Assembly: GCA_002305915.1 (NCBI GenBank)
Contig: DBRJ01000004.1
Coordinates: forward strand, 268,424-332,183
Length of the DNA: 63,760 nucleotides
Direction of reading: 5' to 3'
Origin: Pelotomaculum sp. UBA1371
Lineage (GTDB): Bacteria; Bacillota; Desulfotomaculia; Desulfotomaculales; Pelotomaculaceae
The position numbers were made by a program, and so were the translations under genes. Position 1 is the stretch's first letter, and each line of letters begins with the position of its first letter. A model generated the notes under the pieces. That model was not told the origin of the DNA, did not search any database, and worked only from the letters and a program-made list of their open reading frames with translations. Below are positions 51,495-60,849 of the stretch, in pieces.

Positions 51495-52415
51495 CTAAAA
51501 ATCAAAAATTGGCGTACTGAGATATCTTTCTCCGGTATCAGGCAGGATTGTAAGAACCCTTTTACCTTGACCCAATTTTTTTCCTACCTGGACTGCGGCA
51601 ACTACTGAAGCCCCGCTGGAGACACCCACCAGCAGCCCCTCCTCGGACGCCAGCCTCCTGGTCATTTTCAAAGCATCCCGGTCAGAAACAGGAATGGCAG
51701 CCGTCAAGAGTTCTTTATCCAGATTATCAGGCACAAATCCGTCTCCAATACCCTGCAGCATATGTTCACCCGGCGGTTTTCCCGCAATAACGGCTGAATT
51801 TTCAGGTTCTACGGCGTACACCTCGATTTCCGGGCAAGCTTTTTTCAAAACCCTCGCTACCCCGGTCAGGGTACCCCCCGTTCCCACTCCTATAACCAGG
51901 GCATGGATGGTACTGCCGGCCTGCTCCAAAATTTCCCTGGCAGTTGTCTGTTCGTGAAAGGCAGGGTTGACCGGGTTGGAAAATTGGTCCGGTATCCAGG
52001 CATTAGGGGTTTTTTCAACAATTTCTTTTGCCCGCTTAACCGCGCCCTGCACATCCTCTTCCTTTGGGGTAAGAACCAACTCCGCCCCATAGGCCTGGAT
52101 CAGCTTTCTTCGTTCAACACTCATGGTCTCGGGCATGACCACCACAACCTTATAGCCCTTGACAGCGCCCACCATGGCCAGGGCGATACCCTGGTTGCCG
52201 CTTGTTGCTTCAACAATGACCGAACCAGGTCCAATTATACCATCTTTCTCTGCAGCCAGAATCATGCCCAGGGCCGCCCTGGCCTTGGAGCTGCCGCTCG
52301 GGTTGAACATCTCGAGTTTTGCCAGAATTTCTGCTGCACAATCATCCTTAACCTTATTAAGCCTCACCACCGGTGTTCCGCCGACGGCAGCGAGAACATT
52401 GTCCAGAACACTCAC
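51495..52415 (-). CDS. cysK: Cysteine synthase (O-acetylserine sulfhydrylase)
   Basis: 306-residue PLP enzyme making cysteine from O-acetylserine and sulfide. The PLP lysine is in NPSGSSKARAALG, a variation on the usual SVKDR; the substrate loop is EATSGNQGIALAMV and the phosphate-binding loop GVGTGGTLTGVAR; GVSSGASVVAA is the Ser that contacts the PLP nitrogen. The altered SSKAR motif could mean relaxed specificity. Start GTG 52415; the best GGAAGG lies about 12 bases upstream. No T-box or other leader regulation was seen. Confidence 0.92.
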   Translation of the reverse strand: MSVLDNVLAAVGGTPVVRLNKVKDDCAAEILAKLEMFNPSGSSKARAALGMILAAEKDGIIGPGSVIVEATSGNQGIALAMVGAVKGYKVVVVMPETMSVERRKLIQAYGAELVLTPKEEDVQGAVKRAKEIVEKTPNAWIPDQFSNPVNPAFHEQTTAREILEQAGSTIHALVIGVGTGGTLTGVARVLKKACPEIEVYAVEPENSAVIAGKPPGEHMLQGIGDGFVPDNLDKELLTAAIPVSDRDALKMTRRLASEEGLLVGVSSGASVVAAVQVGKKLGQGKRVLTILPDTGERYLSTPIFDF

Positions 52416-52590
52416 AGAATATCGCTATCCTTCCCTAGGTATTTTAAGTCTTTGCCGACAAGAAGTACGAATGATCGCGCTTGCCAATCTAAAATTTACT
52501 TCTATATATTATAAACTCTAATATTATAAAAAAACAAAGTATAAAAAAATAAATATTTATTTTATATTAATACTGTCCCGGAGAACCAAG

Positions 52591-52620
52591 AAAAAACCCT
52601 GTTTGGATTACAGGGTTTTT
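52591..52620. terminator. Intrinsic terminator overlapping the pckA stop
   Basis: AAAAACCCTGT/ACAGGGTTTTT arms with a seven-base loop and U-runs in both directions; the pckA stop codon is inside the stem. Confidence 0.92.
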
Positions 52621-54155
52621 ACTGGTTCCAGAATAGTTCGAACGATTTCTTCCTTCAGTCCGGGATACTTGTTCAACCAGCGGATCCTTTCCTGGCGAAG
52701 CCCGGCTACACGTTTCTGGTACTCGTCTTCACTGAAATATGCAGCGGGGTTGTACTCGGTTAGATCGATTTCAGGTATCTCCAGCGGAACTTGATAGCCC
52801 CAGTCGGGATCAGTTGTCCATTTAATGGTGCCCCTGGCAATGTGCTTCATAATACCGGTAGAAACCTTGATGGATACTTTTTTCCCGGGTTTAATCCCGC
52901 CCTTTCCGACGCTTCCCGTATTTAAAAGATAGCATTCCATGTCCGGGTTTTTTCTAAGAATATGCAACAGCCGGTTACCTTCATCCGACTCCCTGCCGAT
53001 CATGAACGGATTGGTGCCCACTTCACGCTTAGATTCACCCGCGCGGGTGGGATCCCCGGCGGAGGTCTCTATGGATTCGCCCAGCATAAAGTAAGCGGCG
53101 GCCTGTTCCGCGTTTAATTTTGCCACAGGTGGGATAATATCGTCCCGCCGGGTAATGAAAATGATCTTATCGGCTTTATCCAGGTCAATCCTGTCGTCGG
53201 TGCCGGTCACTTCTTTGCGAAGGATCACACCCCTGCCGTTTGAAGTAAGCTCCGTATTATCAAATAAAACCGTGCCGTCGTCCAGAACTTTTATGTTCTC
53301 CAGAATTGCATTGGGCGACGTCGCCGCATCGTAAAGAACCCTTTGGGACTGGTCCAAACCCTCTGTCTTGATATAAAATCCGTTTTCCGTGCCGCAGCAA
53401 TAACCCTTGTCGTCCATCATGACCATGTCGTCCTGACGGATAATAACTCTTTCCTCCCCCTGGAGTCCATGGTCATGGATGGTCAGTGTTGTTTTACCCG
53501 TTCCGCTCAGGCCGAACATGATAAAGCCGACATCTTTAAGACTTCCTTTTGCCGTGCGGACTCTGAGTACTTTACTGCCGGCGTGAAAGCCGATCCCGCC
53601 GCGTTTTTTCCAAAAATAGAGGGCCATTCTTAAAAAAGATTTTTTATCTTCTCCAAAATAGTCGGTGCCCAGGATATAGGTGACTCCTGCTTCAGGGTGC
53701 ACAAAAACAAGCCGTTCCGGCCATTCGGGAACATGAACACTGATCAAGTCAGGCTCCACTTTGGACGGGTCCGGCTCAAACAACATATTGTGCCACATAT
53801 ACGGAATCCGGGCAAACTCTTTTGTTATGTAAAGGCGACAGTTAAGGTTGAAACAATGATGTTTTCCCATCTGCCGATCCAGGCAGATCACCTCGCGGGT
53901 TTTCAGGTATTCATGTACTTTTAAAGCTATTTCCTTTTCTTTTGCCAGGGGTATTCCGTGTTGATCCACTCCAAGGTAATCCCCTTCCAGAATAAAAGTG
54001 TTTTTGGCGCTGCGACTCCTTACTCTAGTAATATAGCTGGCACTACCATAGCGGGTTGTTTTCTCTTCGAACCGAGCCATCTCCCTGAGCTCATTCGCCG
54101 AGGGATTGACAATCAGGCGCAAAGCCTGAACAGGTTGGTTAAACGGGTGGCGCAT
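52608..54155 (-). CDS. pckA: Phosphoenolpyruvate carboxykinase (ATP)
   Basis: Converts oxaloacetate and ATP to PEP, CO2 and ADP in gluconeogenesis. 515 residues. P-loop IMFGLSGTGKTTLTIHDHG, the metal-binding VIIRQDDMVMMDD, the FITRRDDIIPPVAKL segment and the GESKREVGTNPFM region are present. ATG 54155 behind GAGGTG. The promoter region carries a perfect 28-bp palindrome 41 bases before the start and a second inverted repeat further on. Divergent from gap, its partner in gluconeogenesis, across 540 bases. Confidence 0.95.
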   Translation of the reverse strand: MRHPFNQPVQALRLIVNPSANELREMARFEEKTTRYGSASYITRVRSRSAKNTFILEGDYLGVDQHGIPLAKEKEIALKVHEYLKTREVICLDRQMGKHHCFNLNCRLYITKEFARIPYMWHNMLFEPDPSKVEPDLISVHVPEWPERLVFVHPEAGVTYILGTDYFGEDKKSFLRMALYFWKKRGGIGFHAGSKVLRVRTAKGSLKDVGFIMFGLSGTGKTTLTIHDHGLQGEERVIIRQDDMVMMDDKGYCCGTENGFYIKTEGLDQSQRVLYDAATSPNAILENIKVLDDGTVLFDNTELTSNGRGVILRKEVTGTDDRIDLDKADKIIFITRRDDIIPPVAKLNAEQAAAYFMLGESIETSAGDPTRAGESKREVGTNPFMIGRESDEGNRLLHILRKNPDMECYLLNTGSVGKGGIKPGKKVSIKVSTGIMKHIARGTIKWTTDPDWGYQVPLEIPEIDLTEYNPAAYFSEDEYQKRVAGLRQERIRWLNKYPGLKEEIVRTILEPVKTL

Positions 54156-54196
54156 GAAAGGTTCACCTCTGAAAACAGAATAGTAAGAATACTTAA

Positions 54197-54224
54197 AATA
54201 GTATACTTTTTAAAGTATACTATT
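54197..54224. promoter_or_regulatory. Perfect 28-bp palindrome upstream of pckA (operator candidate)
   Basis: Thirteen-base arms AATAGTATACTTT and AAAGTATACTATT separated by TT, 41 bases before the pckA start codon. A partial copy (ATACTATT) recurs at 54283-54290. Likely a repressor site. Confidence 0.6.
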
Positions 54225-54249
54225 CACTGGTGAGAAATTTCAAGTGATA

Positions 54250-54284
54250 ATCCTATTTAGTTCATAAATGATACAAAATAGGAT
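54250..54284. promoter_or_regulatory. Second inverted repeat in the pckA-gap intergenic region
   Basis: ATCCTATTT at 54250-54258 and AAATAGGAT at 54276-54284 form 9-base arms 17 bases apart. The rest of 54156-54695 has no gene; a GGAGG at 54355 is not followed by a usable start. Confidence 0.45.
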
Positions 54285-54695
54285 ACTATTAACTCTGCTG
54301 GGAGTACAATATAATTCAAACAAAAAATATATTATAACTTTAATAACATATCAGGAGGAATATTACTGATTTCGGGCAATACTCCCTACTATAAAGTAAC
54401 TCATTAAGCTCCATTTTTTTCCATAATACTCCTAAATAACATGCAAGAGCTGTTCAAAAATAGTTATTTTTCAAAACACCTACCAGACTTAATATTTCCT
54501 TAACAACTATTTTTATATTATCTGACGACACCTTTTTGGTTTACCCGAAGGCGTAAAATTATTCCAGTGAATTTCAGACTCCTCTGAATGAGTATATCTA
54601 AATTCCTGTGGGTACGCTAAGATTGAATATATTTTAAACCGCAGGCTGTTCACTTCGCTTAAACAAATCTGACAACAAAAGGGGGATTTGCACCA

Positions 54696-55712
54696 ATGGC
54701 AATAAAAGTGGGGATTAACGGTTTTGGCCGGATCGGACGCAACGTCTTCAGAGCCGCCATGAACAGGGATGATCTCGAAATCGTCGCAGTAAACGATCTC
54801 ACCAACGCCTGCACCCTGGCGCATCTTCTTCAGTTTGATTCCGTCCACGGCACTTTGGAGGCCGACATTTATGCCAACGAAGAGAGGGAATTCAGGGTTA
54901 ACGGCCGCGACATCAAGGCCTTCGCCCTTCCGGACCCGGGTTCCATACCCTGGGGTGACTACGGTGTGGAAATTGTTATTGAGTCAAGCGGCCGCTTTAC
55001 CAACAGGGAAGGCGCGTCCAAACACCTCAACGGCAAAGCAAGAAAGGTGGTCATCAGCGCCCCGGCTAAAAATGAAGATATCACTATTGTAATGGGGGTT
55101 AATGAAGAGAAATACGACCCGTCCAAACACCAGATCATTTCCAACGCTTCCTGCACCACCAACGGCCTCGCGCCCATGGTTAAAATTATCCACCGGGAAT
55201 TCGGAATTGTGCGCGGTCTAATGACCACCATTCACTCCTATACCAACGACCAGCAAATCCTCGATCTTCCCCATAAAGACCTGCGCAGGGCCAGGGCGGC
55301 TGCTATGTCCATTATCCCCACCACCACGGGCGCGGCTAAAGCCGTGGCTCTGGTTATACCCGAACTGAAAGGAAAACTTAATGGCATGTCAATGCGGGTG
55401 CCCACCCCTAATGTTTCGGTAGTGGACCTCGTGGCAGAACTGGCCAAACCGGCTACAGTGGAAGATCTAAACGGCGCCCTTAAAGCAGCAGCCGAGGGAG
55501 AGCTCAAGGGAATAATGGCTTACAGCGACCTGCCCCTGGTATCCATGGACTACAACGGCAACCCGCACTCCTCTATTGTGGACGGCCTCTCAACCATGGT
55601 CCTGGACGGCAAGCTGGCCAAGGTCATCTGCTGGTACGACAACGAGTGGGGTTATTCCAACAGGGTTGTCGACCTTGTCGCCTATATCGGAAAACACGGG
55701 CTGGGCGCTTAG
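54696..55712 (+). CDS. gap: Glyceraldehyde-3-phosphate dehydrogenase
   Basis: 338-residue glycolytic/gluconeogenic enzyme. NAD-binding INGFGRIGRNVFRAA, with NDLT placing an Asp at the position that favours NAD over NADP; catalytic cysteine in SNASCTTNGLAP; phosphate site and GRARAAAMSIIPTTTGAAKA-type region (RARAAAMSIIPTTTGA); C-terminal WYDNEWGYSNRVVDL. ATG 54696 behind AAAGGGGG. It is not followed by pgk, the common arrangement; it stands alone and converges with metF 35 bases away without a clear terminator between. Confidence 0.95.
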   Translation: MAIKVGINGFGRIGRNVFRAAMNRDDLEIVAVNDLTNACTLAHLLQFDSVHGTLEADIYANEEREFRVNGRDIKAFALPDPGSIPWGDYGVEIVIESSGRFTNREGASKHLNGKARKVVISAPAKNEDITIVMGVNEEKYDPSKHQIISNASCTTNGLAPMVKIIHREFGIVRGLMTTIHSYTNDQQILDLPHKDLRRARAAAMSIIPTTTGAAKAVALVIPELKGKLNGMSMRVPTPNVSVVDLVAELAKPATVEDLNGALKAAAEGELKGIMAYSDLPLVSMDYNGNPHSSIVDGLSTMVLDGKLAKVICWYDNEWGYSNRVVDLVAYIGKHGLGA

Positions 55713-55747
55713 GAGACCCATATTTATTTTGGCTCTATCTTAAAATC

Positions 55748-56671
55748 TCAGCACTGCGGCCGGTTTAAACCTGCCCGCCGGATAATGTCTGCCACGGATT
55801 CTTCCCAGTTGATTGCCATTATGTGAAAACCGGAGATGCCCTTGATATGTTCCCGGATGTATTTGATCTGCCCGACACAGATCTCCAAACCCTCGGCCCT
55901 GGGGTCTTCGGCCTTCTTCATTCGCTGAACGATATCCTCCGGCACAATCATCCCCGGCACTTTCGTCTGCATGTACCTGGCCGCGCGCCAGCTTTTCAAG
56001 GGAATTACCCCGGCCAGGATGTAGGCCCGCTGGTGCAGGCCGCGGGAAACGCAGAGCTCCATGAAACGGGAAAAACGCTCCATGTCGTAGATACACTGGG
56101 TTTGGATGAATTCAGCCCCGGCGTTGATTTTTTTCTCCAGGCGGTCCACCCGGTACTCAAAGGGGTCTGCAAAGGGGTTTGCCACGGCGCCGATAAAGAA
56201 CCGGGGTTCGTGCCCCTGAATGGCCTCGCCGGAAAAAAACAATTTTTCGTCCCGCATTCGCCTGGTCAGCTGGATTAATTGAATAGAGTCCAAATCGTAA
56301 ACATTCTTGGCCGTGGGGTGATTGCCGAAAATTTGGTGATCGCCGGACAGGCAGAGTACGTTTCTGATTCCCAGGCTATAGGCACCCAGCAAGTCGCTCT
56401 GGATGGCTATGCGGTTGCGGTCCCGGCAGGTCATCTGGAAAATCGGCTCCAGTCCGTTATGGTGAATATGCAAACTGGCCGCCAGACTGGACATCCTTAC
56501 CACCGCGGACTGACAGTCGGTGACATTAGCGGCGTCAACATAATCTTTCAGCAGGCAGGCATTGGCAACTATCCCTTCCGGGGAAGTGTGCTTGGGCGGA
56601 CCTATTTCAGCGGTAAGCGCCAGCCGTCCGCTTTTCAAAGTTTGCTCAAGCTTGCTGCAGGCATTTTTCAT
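55748..56671 (-). CDS. metF: Methylenetetrahydrofolate reductase
   Basis: About 307 residues. FAD/TIM-barrel enzyme reducing methylene-H4F to methyl-H4F in the Wood-Ljungdahl methyl branch or its reversal. Motifs: LTAEIGPPKHTSPEGI, AANVTDCQSAVVRMSS, RNVLCLSGDHQ, GAVANPFADPFEYRVDRLEK and FIQTQCIYD. The frame opens at 56731, but ATG 56671 overlaps the metV stop (TAATG) behind GGGAGGATG. It is last in the set HdrCB-HdrA-MvhD-MetV-MetF, like the MetFV-HdrABC-MvhD complex of Moorella, where electron bifurcation with a second acceptor is suspected but not shown. Confidence 0.94.
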   Translation of the reverse strand: MKNACSKLEQTLKSGRLALTAEIGPPKHTSPEGIVANACLLKDYVDAANVTDCQSAVVRMSSLAASLHIHHNGLEPIFQMTCRDRNRIAIQSDLLGAYSLGIRNVLCLSGDHQIFGNHPTAKNVYDLDSIQLIQLTRRMRDEKLFFSGEAIQGHEPRFFIGAVANPFADPFEYRVDRLEKKINAGAEFIQTQCIYDMERFSRFMELCVSRGLHQRAYILAGVIPLKSWRAARYMQTKVPGMIVPEDIVQRMKKAEDPRAEGLEICVGQIKYIREHIKGISGFHIMAINWEESVADIIRRAGLNRPQC

Positions 56672-57339
56672 TAAATCATCACATCCTCCCGGATCACCCT
56701 GCGGGGACCTCCGTCCCTGGATTTGGACCAATCCTTCAAGGGCGCCACTTCCTTCAATAGATCCAGGCGCCCCAACCTCTTCAGGCGGTCGTAAATCAAC
56801 TGCCAGACACAGTCGAGATCCCGGTTGATTTCACATTTGCCCTTCTGGGAACCACCGCAGGGCCCGTTCTGGATGCTTTTGGGACAGCGAATCACCGGGC
56901 AGATCCCCCCGGTCCGGTGCAGAATACAGTCGCCGCACAGGCCGCAGTACTCCTCCCAGACGCCATGGGCTCTGGAGCCTCCGGCAAACTTTGTGTTTTG
57001 GGCCGGATAGACCGGTAGATCGGGATAACGTTCGGCCAGGTACTGGGGCCCCACCCCGCAGGCAAGTGAAATTACCGCGTCAACTCCCTGGACAACGCAG
57101 TCCATGGCCTCGATAAACTCCGGATCGCACTGCCGCGGAGCGGTGTACGTAACAGTTTCAAGGGGCCTTCCTTCAATCCTGCGCTTAATTCTGAGGGCGC
57201 CGGCCAGGATTTCAGCTTCCTTTTCACCGCCGGAAAGGCATACGGTTACACAGCCGCCGCAGCCTGCTACCAGGACTCGCTCACAGTCCTTGACGAAGCC
57301 GGCAATTTCGGCAAGGGGTTTTTGTTCGGCTATAATCAT
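56671..57339 (-). CDS. metV: MetV, zinc-containing partner of MetF
   Basis: 222 residues of the methylene-H4F reductase C-terminal domain family. Cysteine-rich motifs VAGCGGCVTVCLSGGEKE, EEYCGLCGDCILHRTGGICP and KSIQNGPCGGSQKGKCE. MetV stabilises MetF and links it to the Hdr-type subunits in acetogens. Overlaps mvhD by an ATGA and metF by TAATG. No flavin motif. Confidence 0.93.
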   Translation of the reverse strand: MIIAEQKPLAEIAGFVKDCERVLVAGCGGCVTVCLSGGEKEAEILAGALRIKRRIEGRPLETVTYTAPRQCDPEFIEAMDCVVQGVDAVISLACGVGPQYLAERYPDLPVYPAQNTKFAGGSRAHGVWEEYCGLCGDCILHRTGGICPVIRCPKSIQNGPCGGSQKGKCEINRDLDCVWQLIYDRLKRLGRLDLLKEVAPLKDWSKSRDGGPRRVIREDVMI

Positions 57340-57770
57340 TCAGGGGCACTTCCTTTCCATTTCCTTTTCAGCGGGCTGGGCCCCAGGCTTCTGATCCGGC
57401 TGGTCATTTCATCAGCAATTTCCGCAAACCGGACACCCATGGCTGCCGACAGATTGAACATTTCCAGGCGTTCCCCGCCCAGACCGGTTTCGTCCAGAAT
57501 TTTCTGCAGTGCCTTCAGCCGCTTTTTAGCCCGGATATTGCCCTGTTGATAGCGGCAGTCGCCTTCCAGGCAGCCGGCTACAAACACCCCGTCCGCCCCT
57601 TCTTCAAAGGCCTGGAGCAGAACCCCCTGGTCGATGGCCCCTGTGCAGGGAATCTCTACAATCCGGACGTTGGGAGCATACTGCCGGCGCATTGAGCCGG
57701 CCAGGTCGGCAGCGGAATAGGCGCAGTTCAGACAGCAAAAGGCAACGATTTGTGGTTCAAACCCTTTCAT
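57336..57770 (-). CDS. mvhD: MvhD-type [2Fe-2S] subunit (cysteine form)
   Basis: 144 residues, the same length as the Sec form at 23597-24031. Motifs IVAFCCLNCAYSAADLAGS, IVEIPCTGAID and GVFVAGCLEGDCRYQQGN; Cys stands where the other paralogue has Sec. It passes electrons between MetV/MetF and HdrA. The frame opens at 57797; ATG 57770 after GGGGGAG is preferred, overlapping the hdrA stop by 14 bases. Confidence 0.92.
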   Translation of the reverse strand: MKGFEPQIVAFCCLNCAYSAADLAGSMRRQYAPNVRIVEIPCTGAIDQGVLLQAFEEGADGVFVAGCLEGDCRYQQGNIRAKKRLKALQKILDETGLGGERLEMFNLSAAMGVRFAEIADEMTSRIRSLGPSPLKRKWKGSAPE

Positions 57771-60700
57771 CTTCACAGCTCCCCCGGCATAATTCACTGG
57801 ACATGGCGAACAGGACAGGGCCTTCGTAATTTAGCAGGGTGATGGCCTTGTTCGGACACTCCCCGGCGCAAATACCACAGCCCCGGCAGAGAGTCGGTTC
57901 TATTTCAGCCGCCCCCTTCTTGATTTCCGCCGCTTTATAGGGACAGAGGCGCACACAGGTCAGGCAGGCCGCGCATTTTTCCCGCTGGACCACGGCTACG
58001 GTTCCCTGGGACTCCAGGCGGGTCCTGCTCAAAATGGTAGCAGCCCTGGCGGCCGCCGCTTTGGCCTGTACGATGCATTCTTCCAGGTTTTTAGGTCCGT
58101 GGGCAAGCCCGGCCATAAAAACCCCCTTCGTGGAAAAGTCCACCGGGGAAAGTTTTACATGGGCCTCGTGGAAAAAGCCGTCTTCGTTAAGGGACACCTT
58201 AAACAGGTGCGCCAGTCTCTGGTTTTCCTCCGGGGCAACCGCGGCGGCCGCAAGCCCCACGATGTCGGCCTGGATTTCCAGGGGGCGGCGCAGGATGTGG
58301 TCCGTCACAGTTACCTTCAACCGCTCGCCGTTTGCCTCTACCAGCGGCTTGGCATCGGTTTCGTAACGGATAAAGACTACGCCCCTGGATCTGGCCTCCT
58401 GGTACAGATCCTCATAAAACCCGTAGGTGCGCAGGTCGCGGAAGAGGACATAGACGTTTGTCCCGGGAGCCTGGTCTTTAATCCTCAAGGCCAGTCTGAC
58501 CGACTTAGTACAGCAAACCCTGCTGCAGTACATCCTTTCCGGTTCCCTTGAACCCACACACTGAATCAAAACCACCGTTTTCGCCCCGGCAACCGCCGGC
58601 TCCCGGCCGGCCAGGGCCTTTTCCAGTTCCAGCAGGGTCAGCACCCGGCTGTCCTGTCCGTACAGATATTCAACAGGCCGGTACTCTGCCCCGCCGGTGG
58701 CAATAATGACCGCACCATGCCGGATCTTCCTGCCGTCGCCCAGGGTTGTGGTAAAGTTGCCTGCAGTTCCCTCTACATTTTTGATTTCAGCCCCCGTGAG
58801 CACTTCGATCTTCGGGTGTTCCGCTGTTGCTTTAATCAGCCGGGATAAAAATTCCGGCACATCTTCTCCCCTGAAGCCCTGCACCATACCACTGGCCAGG
58901 CCGCCCAGGCGGCCTGTTTTTTCCAGCAGGCTAACCTGGTAGCCCCGGTCTGCCAGGCTTATGGCCGAAGTCATCCCGGCGGCGCCGCCGCCAACAACCA
59001 GGGCCCGGGGGTTTACCACAGAGAAAAACGTTTCCACCGGCTTGAGCCGGACAGCCCTGGCTACAGCCGCCCGGACCAGGTCAAAGGCCTTGACGTTGGC
59101 CCTGTCCGGGTCCTGCAGGTGGACCCAGGAGCACTGATCCCGGATATTGGCCATTTCAAAAAGGTGGCGGTTGAGGCCTGCTTCCCGGATGGTTTCCTGA
59201 AACAGGCCCCTGTGGGTGCGTGGGCTGCAGGCTGCAACTACCACACGGTTCAACCGGTGCTCCCGGATTACCTGCTTCAGCTTGTTTTGGCCTTCCTGGG
59301 AACAGGCATGAATGTGTTCACCCGCATAGACCACCCCCGGCAGCTCACCGGCCTTTTCCGCCAGTTTGGGAACGTCGATCACACCGGCAATATTCGAGCC
59401 GCAGCGGCAAACCAGGACACCAACCCGCGGTTCGCTGCCCGTGAGATCCTGTTCCGGGGATAACTCCACAACAGAAGGAACTCTTGTTCCCTCAGAACCG
59501 GCCAGGTACCTGGCCGACTCACCCGCAGCAGCGCCAGCCTGAATAACCGACCCGGGAATATCCTTCGGGCCGCTGGAGGCGCCTGCCACGAAAATACCCT
59601 GCCGGCTGGTTGCAACCCCGGTCAGCTCCACAGGCTCACAAAAACCGTAGCGGTTTAGACTTAAGCCCAGTTTTCCGGCGGTTTCCAGGAAACCCCCGGA
59701 GGGTTGCAGGCCTACTGACAACACCACCAGATCGTATTCTTCCGTAAAGATGTTTCCGGCCTCGTCAGCGTAGCGGATTAAAAGACCATCCCCGCCCTCC
59801 TTCTCCGTAACCGCATAAATCCGGGAACGGATCAAGCGGACCCCCTGCCCCTCGGCCTGGACCCTGTATTTTTCAAAACCCTTGCCATGGGTCCGCAGGT
59901 CAACAAAAAAGATGTCCGTCCGCAGGTTCAACGGGCCCCGGGCCCGGGCGGTCAGAGCTTCTTTGATGGCAGACATGCAGCAAACACCGGAACAGTAACC
60001 TCTGTCAATTCTTATATTGCGGGAGCCCACGCACTGCACCCAGGCAATTGAAGCAGGTTCCTGCAGGTTTGAAGGGCGCAGCAGACGGCCCTCCCAAGGT
60101 CCGGAGGCGCTAAGCAGGCGCTCGAATTCAAAACTGGTGAGGACATCCGGAAACCTGCCGTAGCCGTAGTAGGGGAGGCTGGATGGGTCAAACAGCTCGA
60201 AGCCGGAACTGACTACAACCGCCCCTATTTCAATTTCCAGGATCTCGTCCTGCCTGGTAAAATCTATGGCCCCTACCTGGCAGACCCGGCTGCATTGGCC
60301 GCATTGCAGGCAGTGTTCGCGATCAATCACATAGGCGTTGGGAAAAGCCTGGGCATAGGGTCTGGATACAGCCTTGCGGGCGCTTGTTCCCGGGTTGAAG
60401 GCATCGTCCAGCTCCCTGGGGCAAACTTCAGCACAGTCACCGCACCCTGTGCATTTCTCCGGGTCAATGTAGCGGGCCCGTTTCAGCAGGACGGCCTTAA
60501 ACCTCCCGGGCTCTCCCCTCAGCTCCTGTAGTTCGGTGCAGGTCAGAATCTCAATATTCCGGTGCCTGGCGCACTCAACCAGCTTTGGGGAAAAAATGCA
60601 CATGGAACAGTCGTTGGTGGGAAAGGTTTTGTCCAGTAGCGGCATGTTTCCACCAATGACGGGGGACTGCTCCACCAGGTAGACCAGGTAGCCCGACCCG

Positions 60701-60783
60701 GCCAGATCCAGCGAGGCCTGGATCCCGGCAATGCCGGAGCCGACCACCAGTACGGCCCCGGTTCGTTCCTTCCGTATGCTCAT
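57757..60783 (-). CDS. hdrA: Double-length HdrA flavoprotein
   Basis: About 1008 residues: two HdrA-like units in tandem. Unit 1 has AVLVVGSGIAGIQASLDLAG, KTFPTNDCSMCIFSPK (Cys, not Sec), ferredoxin motifs CTGCGDCAEVCPRE and CLQCGQCSRVCQVGA. Unit 2 begins with the HdrA N-terminal region VLVCRCGSNIAGVIDVP, then ALVVGGGAAGMTSAISLADR, CVGSREPERMYCSRVCC and the two C-terminal clusters CAACLTCVRLCPYKA and CRGCGICAGECPNKA. Such a long HdrA with two FAD sites is known from the Moorella MetFV complex. Start: ATG 60783 (MSIRKERTG) is preferred; TTG 60810 is possible. Confidence 0.9.
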   Translation of the reverse strand: MSIRKERTGAVLVVGSGIAGIQASLDLAGSGYLVYLVEQSPVIGGNMPLLDKTFPTNDCSMCIFSPKLVECARHRNIEILTCTELQELRGEPGRFKAVLLKRARYIDPEKCTGCGDCAEVCPRELDDAFNPGTSARKAVSRPYAQAFPNAYVIDREHCLQCGQCSRVCQVGAIDFTRQDEILEIEIGAVVVSSGFELFDPSSLPYYGYGRFPDVLTSFEFERLLSASGPWEGRLLRPSNLQEPASIAWVQCVGSRNIRIDRGYCSGVCCMSAIKEALTARARGPLNLRTDIFFVDLRTHGKGFEKYRVQAEGQGVRLIRSRIYAVTEKEGGDGLLIRYADEAGNIFTEEYDLVVLSVGLQPSGGFLETAGKLGLSLNRYGFCEPVELTGVATSRQGIFVAGASSGPKDIPGSVIQAGAAAGESARYLAGSEGTRVPSVVELSPEQDLTGSEPRVGVLVCRCGSNIAGVIDVPKLAEKAGELPGVVYAGEHIHACSQEGQNKLKQVIREHRLNRVVVAACSPRTHRGLFQETIREAGLNRHLFEMANIRDQCSWVHLQDPDRANVKAFDLVRAAVARAVRLKPVETFFSVVNPRALVVGGGAAGMTSAISLADRGYQVSLLEKTGRLGGLASGMVQGFRGEDVPEFLSRLIKATAEHPKIEVLTGAEIKNVEGTAGNFTTTLGDGRKIRHGAVIIATGGAEYRPVEYLYGQDSRVLTLLELEKALAGREPAVAGAKTVVLIQCVGSREPERMYCSRVCCTKSVRLALRIKDQAPGTNVYVLFRDLRTYGFYEDLYQEARSRGVVFIRYETDAKPLVEANGERLKVTVTDHILRRPLEIQADIVGLAAAAVAPEENQRLAHLFKVSLNEDGFFHEAHVKLSPVDFSTKGVFMAGLAHGPKNLEECIVQAKAAAARAATILSRTRLESQGTVAVVQREKCAACLTCVRLCPYKAAEIKKGAAEIEPTLCRGCGICAGECPNKAITLLNYEGPVLFAMSSELCRGSCEDERV

Positions 60784-60849
60784 AGTAAAATTCGTCCTTC
60801 CAGTCTGCAATCTCCTTTAAAATGTCGTTAACAGCAACCGTTGCCTGAT

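Noticed and set aside
52416..52600. T-box or SAM-type leader before cysK
   Set aside because: No specifier loop, T-box sequence or riboswitch core was found; the region is plain AT-rich DNA.
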